DNA of 64,000 nt from Clostridia bacterium. Lineage in GTDB: Bacteria > Bacillota > Clostridia > Christensenellales > QALW01. Shown here in pieces: positions 1 to 9,321 of the stretch. Below the pieces are notes generated by a model that had not been told where the DNA came from, did not search any database, and saw only the letters and a list, made by a program, of their open reading frames with translations. The DNA is taken from positions 28,260 through 92,259 of the forward strand of contig CAAGID010000018.1 in the NCBI GenBank assembly GCA_900769815.1, written 5' to 3'. Made by a program: the position numbers and the translations under genes. Position 1 is the stretch's first letter. Every line of letters starts with the position of its first letter.

Positions 1-2
1 GT

Positions 3-881
3 CGAAAAGAAGTTCTTGCAGTAGGCGAAAAAGCAAAAAATATGATAGGAAGAACTCCCGGTAATATTATTGCTGTTAAGCCTTTAAGAGACGGTGTTAT
101 TGCTGACTTTGATGTTACGGCGGCTATGCTTTCAGATATAATTCACAGGGCTATGCCAAGGGCATTTTCTCTTACAAGAACACGTGTTGTTATATGTGTA
201 CCTTGTGGTGTAACGGGCGTTGAACGTAAAGCGGTTGAAGATGCTGCAAAAAATGCAGGGGCAAGCCACGTAGAGATTATTGAAGAGCCTAAGGCGAGTG
301 CTATTGGTGCAGGTTTGCCTATAAATGAGCCTTCCGGTTGCATGATTGTTGATATTGGCGGCGGTTCAAGCGAAATGGCTGTTATTTCTCTTGGTGGAAT
401 TGTTGTATCACGTTCACTTAGAATTGCAGGAAATAAGCTTGATGATGCCATTATGAATTTTGTTAAGAAAGAATTTAATCTTGCTATCGGCGAACGTACA
501 AGTGAAGAGATAAAGGTTCAAATTGGTTCTGCATATCCTACAGGTGAAGAAAAATCTATGAATATAAGAGGACGTGACCTTGTTTCAGGTCTTCCCAAAA
601 CTGTTACAATTACCTCAAGCCACGTTCGCGAAGCATTAAGAGAGCCTTTAATGGCAATTATTGATGCTGTAAAAGTGACCCTTGAGGATACACCTCCCGA
701 GCTTGCAGCAGATATTATGGAAAGAGGAATATATCTTGCAGGTGGCGGTGCACTTCTTAAGGGGATGGATACACTTATAAAATATGAAACAGGTATGCCC
801 GTTGTTATTGCCGATTCACCTCTTGATTGCGTTGTTACAGGTGCAGGAATGGCACTTGAAAATCTTGATTATCTTTCCTGA
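3..881 (+). CDS. mreB: Rod shape-determining protein MreB (5' partial)
   Basis: MreB is the bacterial actin homologue that organises lateral wall synthesis at the inner face of the membrane. The reading frame is already open at base 3, before the first internal ATG at 42, so the N-terminus lies outside the window. Actin-fold signatures are visible: a phosphate-binding segment DIGGGSSEMAV, the VVSRSLRIAGNKLDDAI stretch and, near the end, the YLAGGGALLKGMD segment typical of MreB. It heads mreB-mreC-mreD-PBP2, with mreC starting 12 bases after the stop. The promoter is not in the window. Confidence 0.97.
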   Translation, partial: RKEVLAVGEKAKNMIGRTPGNIIAVKPLRDGVIADFDVTAAMLSDIIHRAMPRAFSLTRTRVVICVPCGVTGVERKAVEDAAKNAGASHVEIIEEPKASAIGAGLPINEPSGCMIVDIGGGSSEMAVISLGGIVVSRSLRIAGNKLDDAIMNFVKKEFNLAIGERTSEEIKVQIGSAYPTGEEKSMNIRGRDLVSGLPKTVTITSSHVREALREPLMAIIDAVKVTLEDTPPELAADIMERGIYLAGGGALLKGMDTLIKYETGMPVVIADSPLDCVVTGAGMALENLDYLS

Positions 882-893
882 TAGGGAGTTAAT

Positions 894-1736
894 ATGAAAA
901 AACTTGATCGAAAAAAAGTTAAGATCGGCAAATATATACTGATAGGATTCGTTGTGTTTGTTACGCTCATATTATTGATGTTTAACAGCGGTGTATCCTT
1001 TTTAGAAAAAATTTCAGGCTACGTTGTAAATCCTATAATTTTTACGGTTGATTCTGTTTCTGGGGGGATTGGCAATTTCTTTGGAAGCTTTGGTCAGAGG
1101 ACAAAATTAAAAGAACAATTACGTGTTGCAGAAGAACGTCTTGCACAGCTTGAAACAGTACAGTCTGTTGCAGACGAAGTAAAAGCTGAAAACGAAAGAT
1201 TACTTGCACTTCTCGGCGAAAGCGAAAAGTATCCTGAATTTCAGTATGAATATGCAAAAGTTATCGCACGTAGTGTAGATGACTATAGTGTAACCTTTAC
1301 TCTTAATAAGGGCGAAAATGACGGTATTAAAAAGAATATGGTTGTTATTGCCCCAGGTGGTTTGGCAGGCAAAATAATTGAAACGTCAGACCATACGTCA
1401 ATTTTATTAGCCGTTACTGATTCAAGGTGCGGTGTACCTGCACTTTCTGAATCAAGTAGGGATATGGGCATTGTAAGCGGTGTCAGTGATTCCGGAACAA
1501 CCGCAGGATTTTGTATGATGACGGATCTTCCTACAAATGCAATTATTAAGCCCGGTGATTCCGTTATAACTTCAGGAATGGGTGAGGTTTATCCCAAAGG
1601 GATAAATATCGGAACAATAACAGAGGTTTCGAAAGGAAATCTTAATCAATTCAATTCTTCTGCTAAACTTTCGCCCGCTGTTGATTTTGACCATCTTGAA
1701 AGCGTGCTTATAATTACAAATACGGAGGGCGTGTGA
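894..1736 (+). CDS. mreC: Rod shape-determining protein MreC
   Basis: MreC is a membrane-anchored scaffold that links MreB/MreD to the elongation penicillin-binding protein. The 280-residue product has a short basic N-terminus, one membrane segment at about residues 14-32, a coiled coil at about 70-105 and a beta-rich extracytoplasmic domain with segments such as AGKIIETSDHTSILLAVTD and GDSVITSGMGEVYPKG that are typical of MreC. A clear Shine-Dalgarno site (GGGAG) precedes the ATG. The stop overlaps the start of mreD, which indicates co-translation. Confidence 0.95.
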   Translation: MKKLDRKKVKIGKYILIGFVVFVTLILLMFNSGVSFLEKISGYVVNPIIFTVDSVSGGIGNFFGSFGQRTKLKEQLRVAEERLAQLETVQSVADEVKAENERLLALLGESEKYPEFQYEYAKVIARSVDDYSVTFTLNKGENDGIKKNMVVIAPGGLAGKIIETSDHTSILLAVTDSRCGVPALSESSRDMGIVSGVSDSGTTAGFCMMTDLPTNAIIKPGDSVITSGMGEVYPKGINIGTITEVSKGNLNQFNSSAKLSPAVDFDHLESVLIITNTEGV

Positions 1737-2260
1737 TGAGAACCATATCGATGTTCGTTCTGTCCAGCATCCTTTTTGTATGTCATATTATGATTGCACC
1801 CGCAATCGAGATTTTCAATGCAAAAATTGATTTCATTATGATTTCAATTTTGCTCATTGCCTTATTCTCTAAAAAGTGGTATCCACCGGTACTTTGTGCG
1901 GTGTATTCCGGATTGTCTGTTGATATAACAACTCAGGCAAATACATATATAAATACCGGAATCTACCTTTTTTTTGGAATTGCATTAGGTGTACTTGTTC
2001 TTTTCTTTAAAGAACATAATGTTCTAATTACCGCAGTTGCAACTTTGGTAATGGTAGCATTAAAACACCTTATTTTTGTTTTTTTATTATATGTTATGCG
2101 ATTTTCGCAAACGCTTACACTTATGACATTTTTTTACGGAATTCCTTCAGCCATATACAGTGCTATTATTGGCATAGGCATTTATTTTGTATATAAAGGT
2201 GTTTTTTCATTCCCGTTTATGGAAGAAAGGAATGAAAACGAAGGTAAATATATTATCTGA
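1736..2260 (+). CDS. mreD: Rod shape-determining protein MreD
   Basis: MreD is the polytopic membrane partner of MreC. The product of about 174 residues is almost entirely hydrophobic, with five or six predicted membrane segments and few charged residues, as expected for this poorly conserved family. I chose the ATG at 1736 because GGAGG at 1724-1728 is 7 bases upstream. A GTG at 1733 is in frame but too close to that site. The call rests on hydropathy and on the position between mreC and the PBP2 gene. Confidence 0.88.
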   Translation: MRTISMFVLSSILFVCHIMIAPAIEIFNAKIDFIMISILLIALFSKKWYPPVLCAVYSGLSVDITTQANTYINTGIYLFFGIALGVLVLFFKEHNVLITAVATLVMVALKHLIFVFLLYVMRFSQTLTLMTFFYGIPSAIYSAIIGIGIYFVYKGVFSFPFMEERNENEGKYII

Positions 2261-2271
2261 ATGGTGAATTA

Positions 2272-4776
2272 ATGGGCTTATTAAACAGAGAAAATACAAC
2301 AGGAATGAATATGACCAAACGCCGCAGCAGTGTTGTGCTTATGGCGTTTATTCTTGCGTTCATTATACTTGTATTTGCAGTTGGCGATTTACAGTTTATT
2401 AAGCAGGAAAAAATTTCAGAAGCAACCTCTGTTAAGCATACCCGTACTTTAAAAATTCAGGGTTCACGCGGAAAAATTCTTGACGTTAACGGTATTCCTT
2501 TAGCACAGGATGAAATTAGTTATAATCTTGAATTTTATCGTGAATATAATTTAAAATCAGAAAGAGAACAATATACAAATGCTATAATTTTTGCAATAGA
2601 ACTTGCAAAAAAATACGGCAGAGATATTGAAACTACTTTTGCAATAACAAAGAATAATATGGGAGAATTTTTCTTCTGCTGGGGAAACGTAAGTGAAGAA
2701 ATTGCTCAAAAACGTGAAAAAACATGGAGAAGCGATTTTTACTTTGCAGACAGTAAAGGCTTAAAAATGTCGCCATATGAAATTTATATTGAAATGCGTG
2801 AACGTTACGTTATTCCCGAAGATATGAGCGACGAAATGGCGTTTAAGGTTCTTGGTATATGGCAGGATAGCATACAATCATATTGGGCATCAAAATCTAT
2901 AACTGTGCTTACCAATATTAGTTTAGAACTTGCAACTGCAATTGAAAGCTACAGTTATGAATTAACGGGCTTTAATGTTACGGAAAAGACAAAACGAGTA
3001 TATCCTCAGGGAATGGTAGGAAGCCATATTGTCGGCTATCTTGGCAGAATAACTTCGGAAAATCGAGCATATTATGATGAACATAATTATGATATTGAGA
3101 GTCTTGTTGGAGTCTCAGGCATCGAAAGTGTTATGGAGGCTGAACTAACAGGCTCCAACGGTGAAAGAAGTGGTCAACGCGTTGTAGAAGTTACTTCTGG
3201 CGGAAGAATTCTTAACGAGCTTTCCTATGATGCACCGCAAAGCGGAAATAACGTATATTTAACTATTGATAACAATCTTCAAAGAGTTGCAGAAGAGGCT
3301 TTGCGTAAGAATATTGCAGAAATAAAGGTTCGTCAGCTGGAGGAATATAATAATCCCAAAAACACGCAACGATACCTTAACCTTGTTGCTGAGCGTGGAG
3401 GAAAAGAAATAAAGTTTGCACAAGTTGGCGCTGCGGTTGTTATGGATGTTACAAATGGTGACGTTCTTGCACTTGTAAGCGAACCAAACTATGACCCTAA
3501 TTTGTTTTCACAAGGAATTTCTCAAGAAGATCTTGATGCTATAATAAATGATGAAGCTAAGCCGTTGTTCAATAAAGCTATAAGCTCCTCAGACACACCG
3601 GGTTCGATTTTTAAACTTGGTATGTCCCTTGCGGGTCTTGAGGAAGGCGTAATTACTGCAACTGAAACCATTGAAGATTTAGGCGAGTATAAAAAATACG
3701 TTTCAGGCACTGAAAAAGGACCCATGTGTGGTTGGTATCGTGATAATCATGAAACTCACGGACATATTAACGTTATAAGTGCTATCAATTATTCCTGTAA
3801 CTATTTTTATTACGAATTAGCCGATAGATTGGGCATTGAAAAAATAAAAAAATGGGCAACTAATCTCGGGCTTCTTGATAAGACAAACATTGAATTGACA
3901 GGCGAGAAAGTAGGTATTGTAGGCGACCAGAAGACTCTTTATGATCATACCCGTGATATAAATGACCAGGACACAAGCCTTCCTTACCTTGTTTCAAAAC
4001 AGATTGTAACTATACTTAAGGAGTGTGCATTTGCATCGGGCAAACAACTAACTGAGCAACAAATTAACGATATTATGCTTCGTTGTTTTGAAATGGTTGG
4101 TAAAACGAGAACGGAAATTTTTGACGGAGTTCAAAAAATGCTTGTTGATGAGTATAGTATGTCGAAAGCGAAGGTGCGTGATGACACCCGATATAAAATC
4201 TACAGCTCCATTGTTCAGATTACCTGGACAAATACCACAACTATTCAGACGGGAATTGGTCAGAGTATTACAACAGTTACTCCTATTGCCGTTGCAAGAT
4301 ATATTTCTGCACTTGTTAACGGTGGTTACGTATATGATGCTCATATTGTTGATAAAGTTACTTCTCCTATGGGAGAACTTGTTTATGAGCAACAGCCTAC
4401 ACTTGTTCGCAAACTTGATATTAAGCAAGAAAATCTTGATGTCATCAAACGCGGAATGCGTGATATGGTTAATGAAAGCGAAGACAGATATTCATCTACC
4501 GCACGAAATTATTTTGACGAATTTAAGTATAAAGAGCAATTAGGCGGCAAAACGGGTACCGCTCAGGTTTCACAGATTAATCTTGAGGATAATGCTTGGT
4601 TTGTTGCCTTTGCGCCTTACGAGAAGCCCGAAATAGCTATAGTCGTTTATATTCCTAACGGAAGGTCAGGTTCAATGGCAAGTTCAACAGTTAAAGAAAT
4701 TGCCGAATATTATCTTGATTTGAAATATACAGTTGAGAATGATTCGTTACCTGACGATAGTTCTGTTATATATTAA
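2272..4776 (+). CDS. mrdA: Penicillin-binding protein 2 (elongasome transpeptidase)
   Basis: This class B penicillin-binding protein is the D,D-transpeptidase that cross-links lateral wall peptidoglycan. At 834 residues it is long for the family. An N-terminal membrane anchor lies at about residues 22-44, followed by the dimerisation domain and the transpeptidase domain. Active-site motifs are intact: SxxK at S445-K448 (SIFK), SxN at S508-N510 (SCN) and KTG at K760-G762. The interval between SxN and KTG is about 250 residues, where other PBP2 proteins have roughly 150-160, so about 90-100 residues are inserted near positions 560-660. It closes the mreBCD-PBP2 operon. Confidence 0.95.
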   Translation: MGLLNRENTTGMNMTKRRSSVVLMAFILAFIILVFAVGDLQFIKQEKISEATSVKHTRTLKIQGSRGKILDVNGIPLAQDEISYNLEFYREYNLKSEREQYTNAIIFAIELAKKYGRDIETTFAITKNNMGEFFFCWGNVSEEIAQKREKTWRSDFYFADSKGLKMSPYEIYIEMRERYVIPEDMSDEMAFKVLGIWQDSIQSYWASKSITVLTNISLELATAIESYSYELTGFNVTEKTKRVYPQGMVGSHIVGYLGRITSENRAYYDEHNYDIESLVGVSGIESVMEAELTGSNGERSGQRVVEVTSGGRILNELSYDAPQSGNNVYLTIDNNLQRVAEEALRKNIAEIKVRQLEEYNNPKNTQRYLNLVAERGGKEIKFAQVGAAVVMDVTNGDVLALVSEPNYDPNLFSQGISQEDLDAIINDEAKPLFNKAISSSDTPGSIFKLGMSLAGLEEGVITATETIEDLGEYKKYVSGTEKGPMCGWYRDNHETHGHINVISAINYSCNYFYYELADRLGIEKIKKWATNLGLLDKTNIELTGEKVGIVGDQKTLYDHTRDINDQDTSLPYLVSKQIVTILKECAFASGKQLTEQQINDIMLRCFEMVGKTRTEIFDGVQKMLVDEYSMSKAKVRDDTRYKIYSSIVQITWTNTTTIQTGIGQSITTVTPIAVARYISALVNGGYVYDAHIVDKVTSPMGELVYEQQPTLVRKLDIKQENLDVIKRGMRDMVNESEDRYSSTARNYFDEFKYKEQLGGKTGTAQVSQINLEDNAWFVAFAPYEKPEIAIVVYIPNGRSGSMASSTVKEIAEYYLDLKYTVENDSLPDDSSVIY

Positions 4777-4785
4777 GAGGTTTGT

Positions 4786-5919
4786 ATGTTGAATAACAGA
4801 TTGAATAAAAACAGAATAATTTTATTAGTGGTTGCTTTAGTTTCGATTATCAGTATTATTGCACTTTTGTTAGTTGTTTTTATTCCTAAAACGGATAAAA
4901 TTGTTTACGAAATTCATTATGAGGGCGTAAGTGGAGAGGGAATTGTTTTCAGAAATGAAAGATTTGTTGACCTATCCGATTACGAAAAAATTTCATATAA
5001 CAACATTATAGACGGTCAGTTTGTGTCGGCAGGTACGAATATTGCATCTGCGTATAAAAAGGGGTATATAAAAACAACACTTGAAAAGCTTACTGAAACC
5101 GAAAAAAATATAGTTACCTATCAAAATCAAAATATTATTACCGAATTTGATGATAAGACAATACGTAATTATGATTTTGAAATTGAAGTTATAATAAAGA
5201 AGATGTCAGAAGAAAATAGCGGTAATATTGAATTATACGGTGAACTTTGTAACTTGATGAGAAAACGTCAGGAATATATAAGAGGGGCTTTTAATACTGA
5301 AAACAACAATTACTTGCAGGGGCTCTATACCGACGAAATCACACTTACTGAATCATTGCAAAATTGGTGTGACGTTTTTTGTGCTACTGATGATTGTTTT
5401 ATAGGCTTTTACTGTGACGGATATGAAAGAGAATTTAATTTTGAAAAAGCTAATAATATATCATATAAAGAGATTTCCAACTTATTAAAAAAAGAATATA
5501 ACGCTGATTTAAATGGTTTTAAACTCATAAATGACGGTAAATGGTATATTGCTGTAACGGTAGACGATTCTTCGCTTTTTTCTGTGGGAAGCTGTTATCC
5601 TGTATATCTAAATAATGAAAAAGAAAGTGAAGCAGGCTTACTTGAAAAAATTGTTGAAGATAAAAACGAATGTATTCTTGTATTCAGTTTTGAGGAAAAT
5701 GTTGAAAAATATATAAATGTAAGAAAAACAAATATTTTTGTTGGTCAAAGGTTTGAAGGCTTCTGTTTGGATGCTGATTTTGTGGAGAATAATGAAGTAA
5801 CTGTAAAAAATAACAAAGAAAAGTACAGTATTCCCGTAAACGTTACTTTTAAAAATGAAAGAATGGTTATTTTTGATATAACAGACCAACTTGAAGTAGG
5901 ACAGAAGGTGTATAAATGA
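4786..5919 (+). CDS. HlyD-like single-pass membrane protein
   Basis: The function is unknown. The 377-residue protein has an N-terminal membrane segment (about residues 10-33), an extracytoplasmic region that resembles the HlyD/biotinyl-lipoyl adaptor fold (EGIVFRNERFV, then an NNIIDGQFVSAGTNIA hairpin), a central helical region and a beta-rich C-terminus. Clostridia often carry such a gene next to yggS and sepF and it is usually annotated as an HlyD-family adaptor. No transporter partner is nearby, so a role in the envelope or division is more likely than export; this is inference from position. Its stop overlaps the next start by 4 bases. Confidence 0.7.
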   Translation: MLNNRLNKNRIILLVVALVSIISIIALLLVVFIPKTDKIVYEIHYEGVSGEGIVFRNERFVDLSDYEKISYNNIIDGQFVSAGTNIASAYKKGYIKTTLEKLTETEKNIVTYQNQNIITEFDDKTIRNYDFEIEVIIKKMSEENSGNIELYGELCNLMRKRQEYIRGAFNTENNNYLQGLYTDEITLTESLQNWCDVFCATDDCFIGFYCDGYEREFNFEKANNISYKEISNLLKKEYNADLNGFKLINDGKWYIAVTVDDSSLFSVGSCYPVYLNNEKESEAGLLEKIVEDKNECILVFSFEENVEKYINVRKTNIFVGQRFEGFCLDADFVENNEVTVKNNKEKYSIPVNVTFKNERMVIFDITDQLEVGQKVYK

Positions 5920-6605
5920 CAATTCTTGAAAGATACAACACGGTAAGAGAAAATGTTGAAAAAGCTTGTTCTCAATGCGAAAGAAGAATTGATGATGTAA
6001 AGATTATTGCGGTAACAAAAACAAGAACTGCTGATGAAATAAACAAGGTGATTTCAGCAGGAGCTTCAATTATCGGCGAAAATAGAGTGCAGGAATTCTT
6101 AGAAAAATATGAATATCTTGATAAAGGTGCAGAATTTCACTTAATTGGTCAGCTACAGAGTAATAAAGTAAAATATATTGCAGATAAAGTTTCGTTAATT
6201 CATTCCTTAGATAGAGTTTCTCTTGCTGAGGAACTTGACAAAATCTGTCAAAAGAAAGATTTGAAAGAAATAAAAACTCTTGTTGAGGTTAATATTGGTC
6301 ACGAAACAACAAAATCAGGAGTTTTACCTGAGAATTTATCGGAATTTCTTGACATTTTGATAAATTTTAGGTATATTAAACCTATAGGACTAATGACTGT
6401 TGCACCTTTAGATGCTACAGAACTTGAACAGAACCGATATTTTGAAAAAATGCGTCAGTTGTTGGATATTGGGAAAAGCCGATTTGGTCAGCAATTTTCA
6501 GAATTATCTATGGGAATGAGCAGAGATTATATGACGGCAATAAAACAAGGTTCGACAATGGTCCGTATAGGTACAGCATTATTTGGAGAAAGAAATTATA
6601 AATAG
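5916..6605 (+). CDS. YggS/YlmE-family pyridoxal phosphate homeostasis protein
   Basis: This family binds pyridoxal phosphate and takes part in PLP balance; no catalytic reaction is established. The 229-residue length fits the family. Visible signatures are IIAVTKTRTADEI with the PLP lysine, GENRVQEFLEKYE, FHLIGQLQSNKVKYI and the C-terminal LSMGMSRDYMTAI followed by VRIGTALFGER. Its place between the HlyD-like gene and sepF is the usual ylmE-sepF arrangement of Gram-positive bacteria. An AGGTG site lies inside the end of the upstream gene. Confidence 0.95.
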   Translation: MTILERYNTVRENVEKACSQCERRIDDVKIIAVTKTRTADEINKVISAGASIIGENRVQEFLEKYEYLDKGAEFHLIGQLQSNKVKYIADKVSLIHSLDRVSLAEELDKICQKKDLKEIKTLVEVNIGHETTKSGVLPENLSEFLDILINFRYIKPIGLMTVAPLDATELEQNRYFEKMRQLLDIGKSRFGQQFSELSMGMSRDYMTAIKQGSTMVRIGTALFGERNYK

Positions 6606-6616
6606 GGGGATATATT

Positions 6617-7114
6617 ATGTCACAGGAAAAGAGAAATAAGTTTTTAGAATTTTTTGGTTTCGGCGGTGCCGACGAGTATGAAGACGAAGAAGAATATTTT
6701 GATGGCGAGGATTATGAAACACCTGTAAGGTCACGCAGGGAAGAAACTTATGAAGATGAAAAGCCTCGCAGAGCAAGAAAGCCTAAGGTTGTTCCCGTTC
6801 AGGACAGATCTGGTGGAGTAAAATCAAGCGTTGTTATTTATTCACCTAAGACCTACAACGATGCACAGCCCCTTGTTATGCAACTTATTCAGCATAAGCA
6901 CGTTATTATTAAGTTGGACAAGGTTGACAGACGTGTTGGCCAGCGTATTCTTGATTTTATGAGCGGTGCCGCATATGCAAGTGATGCTCAGGTTACAGAA
7001 GTATCAAAAGGAAGCATCTATCTTTTTGCCTCCAATCAGACGTATATTGATAAATCAGACGATATTTCTTCTGAATCCGGCGATGAAGGTTTTATGCTTG
7101 AGGATGATTTTTAA
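6617..7114 (+). CDS. sepF: Cell division protein SepF
   Basis: SepF polymerises into arcs that bundle FtsZ and tether it to the membrane. The 165-residue protein has an N-terminal amphipathic helix (KRNKFLEFFGFG), an acidic and then basic disordered linker at about residues 18-70 and the conserved DUF552 core from about 70 to 150, with SVVIYSPKTYNDAQ, VIIKLDKVDRRVGQRILDF and GSIYLFA. It follows yggS by 11 bases and precedes a DivIVA-domain gene, which is the standard division cluster. Confidence 0.95.
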   Translation: MSQEKRNKFLEFFGFGGADEYEDEEEYFDGEDYETPVRSRREETYEDEKPRRARKPKVVPVQDRSGGVKSSVVIYSPKTYNDAQPLVMQLIQHKHVIIKLDKVDRRVGQRILDFMSGAAYASDAQVTEVSKGSIYLFASNQTYIDKSDDISSESGDEGFMLEDDF

Positions 7115-7137
7115 AATTCACAGAATGAAGGTTTGAT

Positions 7138-7530
7138 ATGAAAGATATTTCTACACCCTTTACTATTGAGCGTAAAGGGTATAACCGATTTGAAGTAGAA
7201 CAGTGTATAAAAAAACTCGAAAGTAATATTTCAAACTTAGAGTACGAGGTTAGCACACTTAAGAGTCAATTAGCTTCTGTTATTTTTCAAAAAGCTGAAC
7301 TTGAAAATAAACGGGCATTGATTGAAGATACGCTGATAAATGCCGAACTTGCTGCACGCGATATTCTTCTTCAGGCAGAAAATAAGGCTGCGGAAGCTGA
7401 AAAAATTTATCAGATTGAGTGTGAAAAAATTGAGAAGAAATATGCTGAGCGTAAAGAGGACCTTGAACAGGTTATCAAACGTGTTGAGTATGTTTTAAAA
7501 TCTCAGCTTGCTTTGATAGAAAAAGAATAA
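7138..7530 (+). CDS. DivIVA domain-containing protein
   Basis: DivIVA-family proteins bind curved membrane and recruit division or polar factors. The 130-residue protein has the short N-terminal DivIVA motif (FTIERKGYNRFEVEQ, about residues 7-21) followed by an almost uninterrupted coiled coil to the C-terminus. It is short compared with Bacillus DivIVA (about 165 residues) and lacks a distinct C-terminal tetramerisation segment. Its position after sepF matches the sepF-ylmG-ylmH-divIVA region, with ylmG and ylmH missing here. Confidence 0.85.
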   Translation: MKDISTPFTIERKGYNRFEVEQCIKKLESNISNLEYEVSTLKSQLASVIFQKAELENKRALIEDTLINAELAARDILLQAENKAAEAEKIYQIECEKIEKKYAERKEDLEQVIKRVEYVLKSQLALIEKE

Positions 7531-7570
7531 AAAATTATTTTTATGAGTAAAATAGTTTTGGTGATTTTTT

Positions 7571-7840
7571 TTGAAAAAAGCAAAAATTGTAACTGCAAAG
7601 ACGTCACGCATTATTGCTTGGTCAGTATTGCGTGATTATTTGTATTATCTTTCAGATACTAAACGTATAATTTTAAATAATTTTATTGCAGGCTTATTTA
7701 AAGGAATAGGAAATGCAGTTGGATTTTTTATAATCGGTGCAATTCTGATTTATTTGATATCGTTGCTTGCATCAAGAAATTTGCCTATTATAGGCGATTT
7801 TCTTCAAGAAATAATAAATTTGATTAAATACAGGTATTGA
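7571..7840 (+). CDS. DUF5665-type small membrane protein
   Basis: This 89-residue protein starts at a TTG. It has a basic N-terminus, an amphipathic segment with LNNFIAGLFKGIG and one membrane helix at about residues 55-70, followed by NLPIIGDFLQEII. The pattern matches the clostridial DUF5665 family, whose function is not known. It lies one base upstream of lspA and so is probably co-transcribed and co-translated with it. Confidence 0.6.
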   Translation: MKKAKIVTAKTSRIIAWSVLRDYLYYLSDTKRIILNNFIAGLFKGIGNAVGFFIIGAILIYLISLLASRNLPIIGDFLQEIINLIKYRY

Positions 7841-7841
7841 T

Positions 7842-8378
7842 ATGTTATTTATTTTAATTCTTGCTTTTGTTATTTTTGTTGCTGACCAACTTTCTAAGTT
7901 GTTTGTTGTTGGTTTTTTTGTCGAAGCAAATGCACCGATATTTACCGGAATGCTTACTTTTGAGGGGCAATCTGTAAGCATTATTGATAAAGTTTTCTCT
8001 TTTACATACGTCCTTAATAACGGTGCGGCGTTTGGTATATTAAAAAATCAAAGATTATTTTTTTTAATTACTACCGTTGTAGTTTGCGTAGGCGGAATTA
8101 TTTTGCTTATGAGATATCCTAAAAAGCATATGCTTTTAAAACTTTCTTCTGCGTTTATTCTTGGCGGTGCCCTTGGAAATCTTTTTGACAGGGTCATTAT
8201 TGGTGTTGTTAGAGACTTCCTTGATGCAACCTTTGTTGAAACTTTGACAACTTATAGATTTCCTGTTTTTAACGTAGCAGATATTTTTGTGGTTGTTGGT
8301 GTTATAATGCTTGGCGTGTATATTTTATTTATTCACGATAAAGTGTATCCTCCGGAAAAGCAGGAAAAGAAAAAATGA
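7842..8378 (+). CDS. lspA: Lipoprotein signal peptidase (signal peptidase II)
   Basis: LspA is an integral membrane aspartic protease that removes signal peptides from diacylglyceryl-modified prolipoproteins. The 178-residue protein has four predicted membrane segments and the family motifs VADQLSKLF near the N-terminus, NNGAAFGIL, GGALGNLFDRV and FPVFNVADIFV. The last two contain the catalytic aspartates (GNLFDR and NVAD). It overlaps the downstream pseudouridine synthase by 4 bases, which is the common lspA-rluD pairing in Firmicutes. Confidence 0.97.
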   Translation: MLFILILAFVIFVADQLSKLFVVGFFVEANAPIFTGMLTFEGQSVSIIDKVFSFTYVLNNGAAFGILKNQRLFFLITTVVVCVGGIILLMRYPKKHMLLKLSSAFILGGALGNLFDRVIIGVVRDFLDATFVETLTTYRFPVFNVADIFVVVGVIMLGVYILFIHDKVYPPEKQEKKK

Positions 8379-9280
8379 ATGAAATATTTTTTGCTGCTGA
8401 AGAAAGTGCAAAAAGGGCAGATGCATATATCTCACAGAAAATTCCTGACATTTCCCGCAATGAATGTGTTAAGCTTATTGAAAACGGAAAAATATTGGTA
8501 AACAATTTACCTATAACAAAAAAACAGAGCATATCTGTTGGTGACGTTATTCATATTCTTAGTACTGAAAACGAAGAAATTGACATAATACCCGAAAATA
8601 TACCATTAGAAATAATATATCAGGATAAGGATATTGCTGTTATAAATAAACCGCAGGGAATGGTTGTGCATCCTGCACACGGAAATTATAGTGGTACCCT
8701 TGTTCATGCAGTTTTATACCACATTAAGGATCTTTCGGGCATAAACGGAGTAATGCGTCCGGGGATTGTGCATAGGCTTGACAAGAACACTTCAGGTTTA
8801 ATTGTAATTGCAAAAAATGATAATGCACATAACTTGCTTGCCGAGCAGTTTAAGGATAGAACGTGTTTGAAAATTTATCTTGCACTGGCTGAAGGTGTTT
8901 TTAAGGACACAAAATTTTCTGTTGAAAATTATATAGGCAGAAGTAAGAATGACCGCAAAAAAATGGCTGTATATTCATCGGAAAAGGATGGTAAGTTTGC
9001 AAGTACTGACTTTACCGTAACTAAGCAGTTTAAGGATTATGCACTTATTGAATGTAAGCTTAATACAGGAAGGACTCATCAGATACGTTTGCATCTTGCG
9101 TCGGTAGGTCATCCTTGTTTGGGCGACCCTGAATATGGCTTTAAAAAGAATAGGTTTAATCTTAACGGACAAATGCTTCATTCGTATATTTTGGAGATTA
9201 ATCATCCTACAACAGGACAAAGAATGAAATTTGTTGCACCAATCCCAGAATATATGAAAAAACTTATTGATAAAGTATAA
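8375..9280 (+). CDS. RluA-family (RluD-like) 23S rRNA pseudouridine synthase
   Basis: The enzyme isomerises uridines in structured RNA, most likely helix 69 of 23S rRNA if it is RluD-like. The 301-residue protein has an N-terminal S4 RNA-binding domain (about residues 10-70, with RNECVKLIENGKILVN) and a RluA catalytic domain with the hallmark HRLDKNTSGLIVIAK, where the aspartate is the nucleophile, and GRTHQIRLHLASVGHPCLGDPEY written in two parts as GRTHQIRLH and GHPCLGDPEYG. It is translationally coupled to lspA. Its exact target base cannot be told from sequence alone. Confidence 0.93.
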   Translation: MNEIFFAAEESAKRADAYISQKIPDISRNECVKLIENGKILVNNLPITKKQSISVGDVIHILSTENEEIDIIPENIPLEIIYQDKDIAVINKPQGMVVHPAHGNYSGTLVHAVLYHIKDLSGINGVMRPGIVHRLDKNTSGLIVIAKNDNAHNLLAEQFKDRTCLKIYLALAEGVFKDTKFSVENYIGRSKNDRKKMAVYSSEKDGKFASTDFTVTKQFKDYALIECKLNTGRTHQIRLHLASVGHPCLGDPEYGFKKNRFNLNGQMLHSYILEINHPTTGQRMKFVAPIPEYMKKLIDKV

Positions 9281-9285
9281 ATCGG

Positions 9286-9315
9286 TTGACAAAGTTTTGT
9301 GCTTTGGTATATAAT
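9286..9315 (+). promoter_or_regulatory. Sigma-A promoter of the thrS T-box transcript
   Basis: TTGACA at 9286-9291 and TATAAT at 9310-9315 are both exact consensus hexamers with an 18-base spacer. It lies 5 bases after the stop of the pseudouridine synthase gene and directly upstream of the T-box, so thrS has its own strong promoter. Confidence 0.9.
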
Positions 9316-9321
9316 TTAATT

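Noticed and set aside
4048..4543. Overlapping open frames on both strands inside the PBP2 gene
   Set aside because: The PBP2 frame carries the active-site motifs across this region. The other frames lack ribosome sites and have low-complexity products.
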